34,839 nt of DNA, taken from assembly GCA_023954855.1 (NCBI GenBank), contig JAGSGY010000057.1, positions 1 to 34,839 on the forward strand, in the 5' to 3' direction. The number at the start of each line of letters is the position of its first letter. Within the stretch, counting starts at the first letter, position 1. This DNA comes from Pseudomonadota bacterium. GTDB lineage: Bacteria; Myxococcota_A; UBA796; GCA-2862545. Positions 1-8,139 of this stretch are shown piece after piece. The notes under the pieces were generated by a model. It ran no database searches, was not told where the DNA came from, and saw only the letters and a program-made list of their open reading frames with translations. The position numbers were made by a program, and so were the translations under genes.

Positions 1-44
1 CAGGCGGTGAGAGCGAGCAGCGAGAGAGCGAGAACGGTACGCAA
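1..44 (-). CDS. Partial secreted protein, N-terminal signal peptide only
   Basis: Reading the minus strand from a TTG at 44-42 gives M-R-T-V-L-A-L-S-L-L-A-L-T-A, a typical start of a signal peptide or lipoprotein signal, which then runs off the window edge. A GGAGG ribosome site lies at 53-49, four bases before the TTG; the same GGAGG-CTCC spacing is used before the TTG start at 27091. The gene would diverge from the thioesterase at 198. Its function cannot be told from 14 residues. The reading frame and ribosome site are seen; that it is a real gene is inference. Confidence 0.5.
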   Translation of the reverse strand, partial: MRTVLALSLLALTA

Positions 45-197
45 GGAGCCTCCAAATGACCCCGCCCCCTATCTATGGAGGAGACGGCGGGCAACCCAAT
101 GCCCGTGGGACGGCTTGTAGCCACCATCGAAGGATGCGGGTTCGTGGCACACACAGGGGGCGATGGCGGGATAGACAGCTGTCTTGCCGGAGGCACG

Positions 198-617
198 ATG
201 AATCGATTTCATGAACAGGTGATGGGCGTCTACTTCGACGATCTCGACTCCTTTCACATCCTCCACAACGCCCGCTACCTGCTGCTCTTCGAGCGGACCC
301 TCGGCGCGTTCTGGATGGAGGTGTTTCAGGGTGGATTCAACGACGAGGAAGACCGCTTCCACTTCGTGCGCGCCAATCACATCGAGTACATCGAGCCTGT
401 GGGCGGCGTCGGTCGAGTGCGCGTGCGCGTCTGGGTCGAGAAGCTCGGCCGCACCTCGCTGACCTTCGGCTTTCGAGTCATGCCGATGGACCAGGACACC
501 GATCACGCCACCGGTTCCCGAACCGTCGTGCGTGTGAATCCTGAGAGCAAGAGGCCGGTTCCCTGGAGTGACTCGTTCCGTACCCAGCTCGCCCCTTGGC
601 TGGGCACCGAGGCATAG
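198..617 (+). CDS. Acyl-CoA thioesterase, 4HBT hotdog-fold family
   Basis: This 139-residue protein matches the YbgC/FadM-type single hotdog thioesterases in length and in its N-terminal signature. Near residues 11-25 it reads VYFDDLDSFHILHNARYL, which fits the family pattern of an Asp followed by His and Tyr on the central helix. Such enzymes hydrolyse acyl-CoA thioesters in the cytoplasm; the substrate here is unknown. The ATG at 198 is chosen because GGAGG sits at 189-193, four bases upstream. An in-frame ATG at 75 would add 41 residues without family similarity. The next gene begins two bases after the stop, so the two are probably co-transcribed. Confidence 0.8.
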   Translation: MNRFHEQVMGVYFDDLDSFHILHNARYLLLFERTLGAFWMEVFQGGFNDEEDRFHFVRANHIEYIEPVGGVGRVRVRVWVEKLGRTSLTFGFRVMPMDQDTDHATGSRTVVRVNPESKRPVPWSDSFRTQLAPWLGTEA

Positions 618-619
618 AC

Positions 620-1507
620 ATGCTTTCCCTTCTTCTCGTAGCTGCGTTGGCCCAAGAGCCGGTTTCCGTCGAGGCTGTCGAGCCGTCGACCGAGTCATCT
701 ACCGAGACGGCTGAGCCCGAGGTTCCCGAAGGCTGGACCCGACTTGAGGTCGAGACGGTTCCTGCGGTCGAAGTGGTTGAGCCCGAGGTCGAGACGCCCG
801 CTGGAGAGCCTGCACCCGAAGAGGCTTCCTCCGATCGGGAAATCATTGTCTGGGGTGAGGGAGCCATCCGCCACGCTCGCGAGGCCATCGTCCGCTCCGT
901 CGAGGACATGGGCTACAAGACGCTCCGCCGGAAGAAGGACGGAACGGTGGTGCTCAAGGCGCCCGCAACCTGGCAGGGCCGGCTGCGTATCAAGGACGGC
1001 ATGATGGACTTCGGTCGTCCGGCTGTGGCGCTGTGGCTGCACAAGCCCGAAGAAGAGAGCTCCTACGACTCAACGCGGGTGCTCGAGGGCAAGGACATGC
1101 AGGACAGCACGGGCCTTCGCTTCGTCGTTCTGCCGTCCGGGCGTCGACTCGCGGCCGTCCACGAGCGGGTTCTCGAGGGATCTCGCGACGAGGTGCTCTA
1201 CTACCGCGACGTGGTGCAGCGGACGGCGTCGGAGGAGGTGCTATTTGCGATTCCCCAGCGCCTCGATGCGCTCTGGGCAGACGGCACACCGCTCGACCAG
1301 GCTCCCGATGCGCTCCAGAGCTTCGAGGACCGGCGCGCGCACGTGCTCGCATTCTGGGCGTCGCGCGCCGAGACCTCGGAGGGTGAGCGCGTGTGCGAGG
1401 CCATCGAGGCCTGGCTCGAGGCCACCGTTCAAGAGAGCGACCATCCGCTGACGGCCGATGAGATTTCCACGGCTGAAGAGGCTGCAGGTCGGTCTCTCGG
1501 ACTCTAG
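620..1507 (+). CDS. Secreted protein of unknown function with Glu/Pro-rich linker
   Basis: I do not recognise this 295-residue protein. It opens with a short hydrophobic signal peptide (MLSLLLVAALAQ), followed by roughly 65 residues rich in Glu, Pro, Val and Ser that look like a flexible linker. The remainder, beginning near IIVWGEGAIRHAREAIV, is mixed alpha/beta and probably a folded periplasmic domain. The ATG at 620 follows the thioesterase stop by two bases and has a GAGG at 609-612; an in-frame TTG at 596 would put charged residues before the signal peptide. The stop codon TAG lies inside a CTAG shared with the stop of the convergent gene at 1504. Confidence 0.65.
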   Translation: MLSLLLVAALAQEPVSVEAVEPSTESSTETAEPEVPEGWTRLEVETVPAVEVVEPEVETPAGEPAPEEASSDREIIVWGEGAIRHAREAIVRSVEDMGYKTLRRKKDGTVVLKAPATWQGRLRIKDGMMDFGRPAVALWLHKPEEESSYDSTRVLEGKDMQDSTGLRFVVLPSGRRLAAVHERVLEGSRDEVLYYRDVVQRTASEEVLFAIPQRLDALWADGTPLDQAPDALQSFEDRRAHVLAFWASRAETSEGERVCEAIEAWLEATVQESDHPLTADEISTAEEAAGRSLGL

Positions 1508-1920
1508 CTAGCCTGACGCATCAGGGCGCTTCCGCGGCGGACCAGCTCCCGCGCGATGTGGATGGACAGCATCTCGCACTGGCTTCCGGCCAGACGGGGG
1601 CGCACCGCCTCGAGTTCGGTGAGGAGTTCGCTGGCTGCGGTGACCGAGCGCACGCGCGGCAGCTCTTCGCGAGCGTGTGCGAGAAGTGCGAGCGCTTCGA
1701 GGTGCTCGGGAATGGCCCGCATGCGGCGCAGGTGGTCGTCCGAGAAGAGCCACGGCTCGTATTGGTAGTCGTCCTGCAGCTCTTGGTAGGCCTGAACGGC
1801 CTTGATGCCGGCCATGCGCGGGTCCGGGATGCGTCGAAGCAGAACCTCAAGCTCACCGAGGGCGACCTCGATGGGGTTCCTGGGATCGACTCCCGCCTTG
1901 TGAAAGGTGAACTCTGTCAA
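1504..1920 (-). CDS. Hypothetical protein, about 138 residues, mostly helical
   Basis: I do not recognise a family. The chain is soluble, rich in Leu, Glu, Arg and Ala, and looks helical throughout, with no signal peptide or membrane segment. The TTG at 1920 is preferred because GAGG lies six bases upstream and the product then starts MTEFTFHKAGVDP. The frame is open up to a further TTG at 1974, which would add 18 residues, so the start is uncertain. No ATG is available near the N-terminus. It converges on the gene at 620 and the two stop codons overlap in one CTAG. Confidence 0.55.
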   Translation of the reverse strand: MTEFTFHKAGVDPRNPIEVALGELEVLLRRIPDPRMAGIKAVQAYQELQDDYQYEPWLFSDDHLRRMRAIPEHLEALALLAHAREELPRVRSVTAASELLTELEAVRPRLAGSQCEMLSIHIARELVRRGSALMRQAS

Positions 1921-2447
1921 CCGGCACCTCAAGACCCCGAAGGGCCTCCTGATTGTAGAGGCGAAATCTGCCAATTTGTCATCTCATGGCGGAGATCCGC
2001 ACGGATACACGCTGATCGCAGCGTGGCGCCTCGCGTCTGATTTGCCACTTTCGGGGCGGGTCCTGGGCTAGGCGCGGTTCGCGCGCCTGTGGGGTTGGCG
2101 TCTCATCCGTCTGGGCGCGTCGACGAACCGAAGACCTGGTGCATGTCCAAAACCGACAATTTTGTGGCCAGCGTCACGAGCGATGGCCTGGAGGAGTCCC
2201 CGTTAGGCGTGGATGAGGGCCTCAGACCGATTCCTACATTTGAGTGGGCCTGCGCTCTTCTACCTACATTTCGGTTGGGGTTCGTCGAGGGGAGTTGGGC
2301 TGGACCTGCGGGATGCGGGGCTTGAGTGTCTGGGCAGTGTTCGGCACGGTGTGTGCAATGGGCTCGAGCACCCCCCCCCCAGTGATGCCCGACTGCGACG
2401 AACGCCGCCGGGACTGCCGTTGTGCACCACGCTCATCCCGAGGGATC
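1921..2447. other. Gene-poor stretch, probably regulatory
   Basis: I see no convincing gene here. Short plus-strand frames exist (for example 2089-2325), but they lack a ribosome site, a recognisable domain or credible composition. Visible structure is limited to a 9-bp direct repeat, CCTACATTT, at 2233-2241 and 2263-2271, exactly 30 bp apart, and a run of ten C at 2371-2380. The region separates the divergent genes at 1920 and 2448 and so must hold both promoters, but I could not assign -35 and -10 boxes with confidence. Confidence 0.5.
2371..2380 (+). repeat. C10 homopolymer tract
   Basis: Ten consecutive C residues lie 67 bp upstream of the ATG of a probable outer-membrane protein. The tract is unusual in a region otherwise free of simple repeats. 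The frame through it stays open into the downstream gene, from as far up as 2244. Confidence 0.85.
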
Positions 2448-3125
2448 ATGTCCAGCTTCGCTCTTCGTTCCGTCACCTTGCTGCTCCTCTCTGCTCCGGC
2501 CTGGGCGGTGGATGTGCCCTGCGCCCCGGAGTGCGGCGAGGCTGCCGATGAGGCGGTCGAGAAGGCACCGGCGTCGGCCTGGCTTCGCTTCGACACCGAC
2601 GGTCTGGGTACCCAGCTCTGGGTCGGTGCCACCCACGCGCTTGGCCCTGTGGCGGTGGCGAGCGACATCTACCTGGCGGGCACATACGCCGAGCTCGATG
2701 TCGGCGTTGCCCTGTCGGCGGGCTCGGTGTCGGTCACGCCGATGCTGGGCTTCGGCTTCGACTTCGACCCCAAGGTCCAGTCGGCGGCTGCACTGGTTCC
2801 GCAGCTCTACACCATTGCCTCGGCAGGGCCGGTCTACTTTGAGTCGTGGATTCAGGTCTTCGTCTCGAGTCCATTCGCGGGAACTGACTCGCTCTACACC
2901 CGCGACTTCATGCTGTTCGGTGTCGGTGAGCATGTGCAGCTGGGGCCGCAGGCAGAGTTCACCCTCGGACTCGGCGACGGGGCCATCAGCTCCTTGCCCG
3001 TCGGCGGTCGCGTCAACCTCGCGTACGGCGAGCGCAACACCCTCGGGCTGTTCCTCGCGCACGATGTCGTCGCCGAGGGAACGGGGGGAGTCACGGGTCG
3101 GGCGACCTTCGTTCGGACGTTCTGA
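2448..3125 (+). CDS. Probable outer-membrane beta-barrel protein
   Basis: The product has 225 residues. It starts with a clear signal peptide (MSSFALRSVTLLLLSAPAWA, cleavage after AWA), then a short Cys-containing, acidic segment. After that comes a long series of alternating polar and hydrophobic strands rich in Gly, Ser and Val, ending in Phe. A C-terminal Phe after beta strands is the usual outer-membrane barrel signal. The ATG at 2448 directly precedes the signal peptide and has GAGGG just upstream; the longer open frame from 2244 would bury the signal peptide internally. No specific family is recognised. The porin-like role is inference. Confidence 0.65.
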   Translation: MSSFALRSVTLLLLSAPAWAVDVPCAPECGEAADEAVEKAPASAWLRFDTDGLGTQLWVGATHALGPVAVASDIYLAGTYAELDVGVALSAGSVSVTPMLGFGFDFDPKVQSAAALVPQLYTIASAGPVYFESWIQVFVSSPFAGTDSLYTRDFMLFGVGEHVQLGPQAEFTLGLGDGAISSLPVGGRVNLAYGERNTLGLFLAHDVVAEGTGGVTGRATFVRTF

Positions 3126-3172
3126 CCTAGGCGATTGGCCGGCTGTGGCTACCTTCTTTGGAAGGAGGAAGG

Positions 3173-3766
3173 GTGGCCCGGCAGAAGAATCCCCGCGGTG
3201 ACGTTGAGGAGTCGGTGGAGCTCGATGGGCACCGGTTCAAGCTCGAGACGTGGGGTGGCCGAAACCGTGCGGCCATCGCGGTCGTCGCGGTGATGCTGCC
3301 TCTGTTCCTACTGATCCAGCTCACCACCGACGCCGACATGCCGTTCTGGATGTTCGCCCTGATCGGCGTCTGGGTCGGACTTCCTTCGGCCTACGAGCTG
3401 GTCGTTCAAGAGCGCGGCCTCCGCATTGGGACGACCGAGAACGCGCTTGGCCGCTTGACCCGGCTCTTTGCCGCGGACCCCTTGGCTGACCTACGCGGGC
3501 GCTACCAAAGCGGTGACGGCGTGATGATTCCCTGGGAGGCCATCGATGCGGTCGAGGCCAGCGGACCGAGCCCCAACCAGCGCAGGCTTGACTTGGTGGT
3601 GAGAGGGGTACCCGTGAGTCTCGCGTTCGCCATCCGCAACTCGCACATGCAGAGCTTCGGCCGCATGTTCGAGCAAGTGAAGCAACGCAGCGCTCGGTCG
3701 CTTCCGGCAGAGGTCCCAGATGAGGTTCTTCGCTTGCGGGGCCAGGCTCAGGTCGTTGAGCGCTAG
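3173..3766 (+). CDS. Membrane protein with two helices and a possible PH-like domain
   Basis: The product has 197 residues. After about 35 charged residues there are two hydrophobic segments, around AAIAVVAVMLPLFLLIQL and MPFWMFALIGVWVGLPSAY, forming a hairpin. These are followed by a soluble domain with the feel of a bacterial PH-like domain (VVQERGLRIG ... MIPWEAIDAVEA ... LDLVVRGVPV). The PH assignment is tentative. The GTG at 3173 is chosen because it follows AAGGAGG by four bases; an in-frame TTG at 3158 lies upstream of that ribosome site. It converges on the lipoprotein at 3773 with only six bases between stops. Confidence 0.6.
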   Translation: MARQKNPRGDVEESVELDGHRFKLETWGGRNRAAIAVVAVMLPLFLLIQLTTDADMPFWMFALIGVWVGLPSAYELVVQERGLRIGTTENALGRLTRLFAADPLADLRGRYQSGDGVMIPWEAIDAVEASGPSPNQRRLDLVVRGVPVSLAFAIRNSHMQSFGRMFEQVKQRSARSLPAEVPDEVLRLRGQAQVVER

Positions 3767-3772
3767 GCTTCG

Positions 3773-4603
3773 CTACTCGACCGTTGCCTCGCCGGTCCAG
3801 ACGGCCGTTCCGCCCACTCCGTCGGTCGCGACGGCGTAGAGCCGGACCAGCGACGGCTCGTCGGGGGCGTACCACCGCATTTCCGCTTGTCCGTTCAAGA
3901 AGGCGAAGGCCGTCAGTCCAAAGCCGCCGCCCGTGGTGAGCCCCATGACCTCGACCACAGACTCGTCTTCGTCGTCCTCGACCGACACCTCGAAGGTGAG
4001 CTCTTCGCCTGCGCTCGAAGTGAAGTCGCCGTCGACGGTGAGGGTGGGGTTGGCATTGCGGTTCTCGGCGTCGCGCGTCGACACCATCAGGCTCTTCGCG
4101 CCCAGGGTCACGCCGGTGAGAGGAAGCTCAGCCACCCAGTCTGTCGGTGTGGCCATGAGCTCTTCGATCGCGTCGGTCGGCGCTTCGGCAGCGAGTGCAT
4201 CGCCGAGTGCATCGAGCTGGGGACACGCGCCGGGCTCGCAGGCAAGAACCCAGAGGGGTGAGGGGATGGGCTCATCGCTTGCGAAGGCCGCCCACGCGGG
4301 GTTCACGGTCAGATCGGCGACGAAGTGGCCGTCGACCAGTTCGCCGACGGCGAGGCGGCCGGCGAGGGGAGAACCGGCCTCCACACATGAGGTCTCGTCT
4401 GCGGGAGTGCAGGCCCAGACCGCCACGGTGGCGCCGGCGCCCAGAGGGTCGGCGAGCAGGACGTCGACGCTCGTCGTCTCGCCGGGAAGTACCTCTGGCG
4501 GCTCAGCGACGGCTGCGATGATGCGGAGCTCGTCGACGAGCGTGTCTTCACTGGGTCCCGGGCTGCAGGCCGCGAGTAGGGCGATGATGGGAAGCAGGCG
4601 CAT
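3773..4603 (-). CDS. Lipoprotein partner of the TonB-dependent receptor
   Basis: The 276-residue product starts MRLLPIIALLAAC, a lipoprotein signal with lipobox LAAC and the modified Cys at residue 13. The rest is acidic and beta-rich, with two Cys-containing stretches (WACTPADETSCVEAG and LACEPGACPQ) that may form disulfides, and a C-terminal region resembling Ig-like or surface-binding folds. The start is the ATG at 4603, which shares one base with the receptor's TAA (TAATG). The GAGGAG ribosome site is seven bases from this ATG but only one base from an alternative ATG at 4609. The tight coupling suggests it works with the receptor at the outer membrane. The ligand is unknown. Confidence 0.75.
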   Translation of the reverse strand: MRLLPIIALLAACSPGPSEDTLVDELRIIAAVAEPPEVLPGETTSVDVLLADPLGAGATVAVWACTPADETSCVEAGSPLAGRLAVGELVDGHFVADLTVNPAWAAFASDEPIPSPLWVLACEPGACPQLDALGDALAAEAPTDAIEELMATPTDWVAELPLTGVTLGAKSLMVSTRDAENRNANPTLTVDGDFTSSAGEELTFEVSVEDDEDESVVEVMGLTTGGGFGLTAFAFLNGQAEMRWYAPDEPSLVRLYAVATDGVGGTAVWTGEATVE

Positions 4604-7107
4604 TACCATTCTCCTCGCAGGCCAAAGGCCGGTAGCGGAGGCAGACCACTGATTGGCGCTTCCTCAGAGTAGTCGGAGTTCCAGGACATGACCTCGACGT
4701 TCTGCGCTCCGGTGATGTTCTGGAAGTCGAGGTAGGCGGTGAGGGTCCAGCGATCGAAGACCCAGTCCTTATCGACGCGGGCATCGACTTGGTAGAAGGC
4801 TGGCAGGCGCGCGCTGTCGGTGGCGCCGTAGACCGGTACGAAGCGTCCCTCGTCGAGGAGCTGGAAGCGGTTGACCACCGGGGTGTAGGGGTTGCCGGAC
4901 CCGTAGCGAACGCGGGCACCGAGCCGCCACTTCTTGGGCAGCTGGTACGAGCCGAGCGCGTTGAGCACGATCGGCTGGTCGAAGGCGAAGAGCTTGGACT
5001 CTTGCCCAGGACGCTTCGTGCGCACGGAGCGTGACGTCGTGGCGCTGATCCATCCGACTGCGCGCTCGGTCTCGAGCTTGAGCTGGGCCTCGACGCCGAC
5101 GATGGTTCCGACGCCGTCGTTGGCGTAGGGGTCGGTGTCGAAGGGGCCGATCGGAGGTGGCCCGGTGAAGAACTCAAAGCGGTCTTCACGGCCGACGACC
5201 AGGTTGGTCAGCCGGTTTGCATAGGCCACGGTCTCGAGGGAGAGCGCGGGGCCCAGGTCCTGCTCTGCGCCGACCGAGAACTGCAGGCTCGACTCGGGGG
5301 ACAGCCGCGTTCCTTCGTCTGCGGCCGTCAAGATCTGGCGGAGCTCCGGGAACTGCGAGTAGCGCCCGGCGCTCGCCTTGATCAGCGTGCTCGGCGTGAT
5401 CTCGGCGGTTGCGGCGAGGCGGGGGTCTACGGCGACGGCGTTGTAGCCGGCACCGCTGAAGAAGGGGTCGATGCGCAGGCCGGGGGTCACCGTGACGGGG
5501 CCGCGCTTGATCGAGGCTTCGGCGTAAGGGGAGGGCGAGAGCCACAGGGTGTCGCCGCGCTCGGGCTCGTAGGGGAAGGCCGGGACGTCGAAGACGAAGC
5601 GCTCGTAGCGGGCCAGCCAGTCGATGCCGAAGCGCCAGCCGATGCGCTCTTCGCTCGGCAGGCGGTAGAACTCGTGGCGCCAAGCGATGTCGAGGTTCTT
5701 CTCGAAGGCCTCTCCAGCAGGGGCGACCTTGAAGATGTTCGCGTCGGGGCCCATCAAGAAGGCCGCTTCGCTGCGCCACCCATCGCCGAGCTCTTCAGTC
5801 CAGCGCACGCGCGCCTTAAGGAAGCTGGTGATGAGGGCAATCTGGACTTCGTCGGGGTCGGCTTCCATGCCGCCGACGACTTTGAAGCGGTCGTCGCTCG
5901 CGAAGACCATGGCATCGAGCATGCCGCGCTCGGTCTTGTGCTGAACGCGGATCTGTCCGTCGTAGTAGCGAGGTGCCTGAACGGCCGCGGCGCCGTTGTT
6001 CAGCAGGGGATTGAGCACCGCATCGATGTACGAGCGCCGGCCCGCGAAGGTGAGTGCGGTCTTGTCGCTGACGCGCTGCTCGACGAAGGCGGTGGCCTGG
6101 TACACATCGACCGACGCGTAGCCGTTTGAGCGCTCGGGCAGCTCACGGGTGGCCCGCAGATCGACCACGCCGCCGAGGGTGCGGCCGTAGCGCACGCCGT
6201 AGTTGCCCGGCAGGAACGAGACCTCGTCGAGGAGGTCGCCGGCGAGCACCGTGGAGAGGCCCGAGAAGTGAAAGACGATCGGTACGCTGACGCCGTCGAC
6301 CGCGTAGCCCGAGTCCTCGGGTGCGGTGCCACGAATCAAGAGCTGCCCGATGTTCAGGGGCGGGCGGGCGACGCCGGGGAGGTTCTGCACAACGCGCACG
6401 ACGTCGCCGTTGGTGCCCGGCAGGTAGCGAATCTCGTCGGCCGAGAGCACGCGCTCGGTGACCTCGGGTGCCGTGCGCTCGCCGAAGACCTCGATGACCT
6501 CGGCGGAGTCGGACTGCCACGGCCTGGAGTTGTTGCCGAAGATCGCAATCTCCGCGACCTTGCCGCCGCTGACGTCGAAGGGCACGAGCTCGGGGTCGAA
6601 GCCAGCGGCCTCGAAGACTGCCGTCCACTCGCCATCGGCGAGGTCGACGAGGGAAAACCGCCCGTCCGCATCGGTCGTGGCGGCTCGACGCTCACCGTTG
6701 GGGCCAGTGAAGCGGAGCGCGATGTCGCCGAGCGGCTCGCGGGTACCGGCGCGCCGCAGTCGGCCTTCTGCCGAGAGGACGGGGGCCGCCTGGGCCTCGA
6801 AGACGTAGCGGTAGAGGATGGTCGCCCGCACCGCCTTGCCGCGCTCGTTCGTCGCGGGGTCAAAGACGAAGGCGAGCACCGCGTCGATCGCCGCCCGGTC
6901 AAAGGCCTCACCGGCGGACTCGACGACCTCGGCCTCGAGCACCATGCCGGTCTCATCCACCACCAGCTGCACCAACACCGCGGCTTCCTCGCCGCTGTCG
7001 AGGGCGTCGGCCGGGTACACCGCCGGTGCCGTCTGCACGAGCACGGGGAGCGTCGGCTCCGCGAGCGCGGTGGCCATGCTGAGGATGAGGGTTGCTAGGA
7101 AGGTCAT
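4603..7107 (-). CDS. TonB-dependent receptor with an N-terminal TonB C-terminal-type domain
   Basis: The product has 834 residues in four parts. Residues 1-16 are a signal peptide. Residues about 20-105 resemble the periplasmic C-terminal domain of TonB (YPADALDSGEEAAVLVQL ... FDPATNERGKAV). Residues about 112-190 are a carboxypeptidase-regulatory-like beta sandwich (GRLRRAGTREPLGDI ... DADGRFSL). The remainder is a plug (LPGTNGDVVRVVQNLPGV, VDGVSVPI, LPGNYGVRYGR) and a 22-strand-type barrel ending in Trp. Such receptors import large or scarce ligands using the Ton motor; the substrate is not evident. The ATG at 7107 has GAGAGG four bases upstream and a well-spaced promoter carrying a CarH-operator-like dyad. 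The next gene overlaps by one base. Confidence 0.9.
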   Translation of the reverse strand: MTFLATLILSMATALAEPTLPVLVQTAPAVYPADALDSGEEAAVLVQLVVDETGMVLEAEVVESAGEAFDRAAIDAVLAFVFDPATNERGKAVRATILYRYVFEAQAAPVLSAEGRLRRAGTREPLGDIALRFTGPNGERRAATTDADGRFSLVDLADGEWTAVFEAAGFDPELVPFDVSGGKVAEIAIFGNNSRPWQSDSAEVIEVFGERTAPEVTERVLSADEIRYLPGTNGDVVRVVQNLPGVARPPLNIGQLLIRGTAPEDSGYAVDGVSVPIVFHFSGLSTVLAGDLLDEVSFLPGNYGVRYGRTLGGVVDLRATRELPERSNGYASVDVYQATAFVEQRVSDKTALTFAGRRSYIDAVLNPLLNNGAAAVQAPRYYDGQIRVQHKTERGMLDAMVFASDDRFKVVGGMEADPDEVQIALITSFLKARVRWTEELGDGWRSEAAFLMGPDANIFKVAPAGEAFEKNLDIAWRHEFYRLPSEERIGWRFGIDWLARYERFVFDVPAFPYEPERGDTLWLSPSPYAEASIKRGPVTVTPGLRIDPFFSGAGYNAVAVDPRLAATAEITPSTLIKASAGRYSQFPELRQILTAADEGTRLSPESSLQFSVGAEQDLGPALSLETVAYANRLTNLVVGREDRFEFFTGPPPIGPFDTDPYANDGVGTIVGVEAQLKLETERAVGWISATTSRSVRTKRPGQESKLFAFDQPIVLNALGSYQLPKKWRLGARVRYGSGNPYTPVVNRFQLLDEGRFVPVYGATDSARLPAFYQVDARVDKDWVFDRWTLTAYLDFQNITGAQNVEVMSWNSDYSEEAPISGLPPLPAFGLRGEW

Positions 7108-7125
7108 TCGGCCTCTCTTGCATGT

Positions 7126-7177
7126 AGTCTAAGAGGCCTTTGCGTACCGTGCAAGGGTTTTGTATATGGTTTGCACG
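7126..7177 (-). promoter_or_regulatory. Promoter of the TonB receptor with an operator resembling that of the crt locus
   Basis: In the receptor's direction, TTGCAC (7154-7149) and TAGACT (7131-7126) are separated by 17 bp and look like -35 and -10 boxes. A dyad with 7-bp arms, CGTGCAA and TTGCACG, spans 7148-7177 and covers the -35 box. Inside it, in gene orientation, is CCATATACAA followed by TTGCAC, the same order found in the crt divergent promoter at 19143-19161. A MerR/B12-type regulator gene ends 55 bp upstream at 7232. Binding by that protein is inference. Confidence 0.6.
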
Positions 7178-7231
7178 ATGTTTGTTAGAGGTTGTGGCGC
7201 AGGATGGCTCTGGCCCCGCTCGGAGCCGGGA

Positions 7232-8095
7232 CTACAGGTGGGGGTAGAGCTGATCCAGTGAATCGCAAAACATCGCGCCATCCGGTGCTTTGGCGCGCAT
7301 CGGGATGCCGGGTCCGCCCATCGCCAGCAGCGTCCCCGATGGGAGCATCGCCACGAGATCGCGTGCGTGAGCCGCGAGATCCTTGCCCGCAGTCGGCATG
7401 ACCACAGACTGACAGACGGTCTGGGCCTGGGTAGTCTTCGCGATCTGGGCCACGTCCTCGCTCGGGAGGTTGGCGCCCACGTAGGTGACCGAGCAGCCGT
7501 GAAGCGCCAGCTTCACCGCGACGGCGAGCAGCCCGTTCTCGTGGTGGTCCCCTGGAAATCCAGCCGCGACCACGTGATGACCGCCCGGTCGATCGAGGGC
7601 GGTGAGCATCGCGAGCATCTGGCCGCGGCAGTACGCCGAGACATTGTGCTCTTCCGCGACGCTCGCTTCTCCGGACTCCCACAGGTCGCCGATCCAGATC
7701 AGCAGCGGCATGTACACCCGGTCCACCCGTTCTGCGAAGCTCACCGAGACCAAGCGGGCCTGAAGGGTGTGCACACGCTGCGCATCAAACTGGCGAAGGG
7801 CCGCCCCGAGTTCGTCTCGGACCCAGTCGAGGCCGTGCGCATCGGGCTTCGCGGGTCCACCCTCGTTACGCAAGATCTCGGCGACTTCGCCGATGCGGTG
7901 GCCGGAGGCCAGCAACTCCTGCACGCGCTGAAGCAGCTGCACGTCGGAGGGCGAGTAGTAGCGGTAACCGTTGGCAGCGCGAACCGGCGCGATTATGCCG
8001 TGGCGACGTTCCCAGGAGATTAGCGTCTGCCGGGAGATACCGGTGAGCTCGGCGACCCGCTTGACCCGAAGATGAGTGGACTGTGCGATCTTCAT
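7232..8095 (-). CDS. MerR-family regulator with cobalamin-binding domain, CarH/LitR type
   Basis: The 287-residue product has a MerR winged-helix DNA-binding domain (about 10-75: VKRVAELTGISRQTLISWER), a helical cap domain (about 90-165) and a Rossmann B12-binding domain (about 172-287). The cap has the Wx9EH signature (W139, E149, H150), and the B12 domain has DxHxxG (D183, H185, G188), with H185 the expected lower axial ligand. CarH proteins bind adenosylcobalamin, repress as tetramers in the dark and release DNA in light. Glu140 replaces the His that follows the Trp in Thermus CarH. The ATG has AAGG seven bases upstream. The gene lies just before the TonB receptor and is its likely regulator. 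Confidence 0.88.
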   Translation of the reverse strand: MKIAQSTHLRVKRVAELTGISRQTLISWERRHGIIAPVRAANGYRYYSPSDVQLLQRVQELLASGHRIGEVAEILRNEGGPAKPDAHGLDWVRDELGAALRQFDAQRVHTLQARLVSVSFAERVDRVYMPLLIWIGDLWESGEASVAEEHNVSAYCRGQMLAMLTALDRPGGHHVVAAGFPGDHHENGLLAVAVKLALHGCSVTYVGANLPSEDVAQIAKTTQAQTVCQSVVMPTAGKDLAAHARDLVAMLPSGTLLAMGGPGIPMRAKAPDGAMFCDSLDQLYPHL

Positions 8096-8139
8096 GCATC
8101 GCCTTTGTACCCTCTTTGCCGCCGTTGTTCATCTCCGGG

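Noticed and set aside
2089-2325. A 78-codon plus-strand open frame in the 1921-2447 gap
   Set aside because: No ribosome site, no recognisable domain, and a composition typical of chance frames in GC-rich DNA.
7108-7231. Cobalamin riboswitch before the TonB receptor
   Set aside because: The predicted leader is only about a dozen bases, too short for a riboswitch, and no B12-box-like sequence was seen; DNA-level control by the B12-type regulator fits better.
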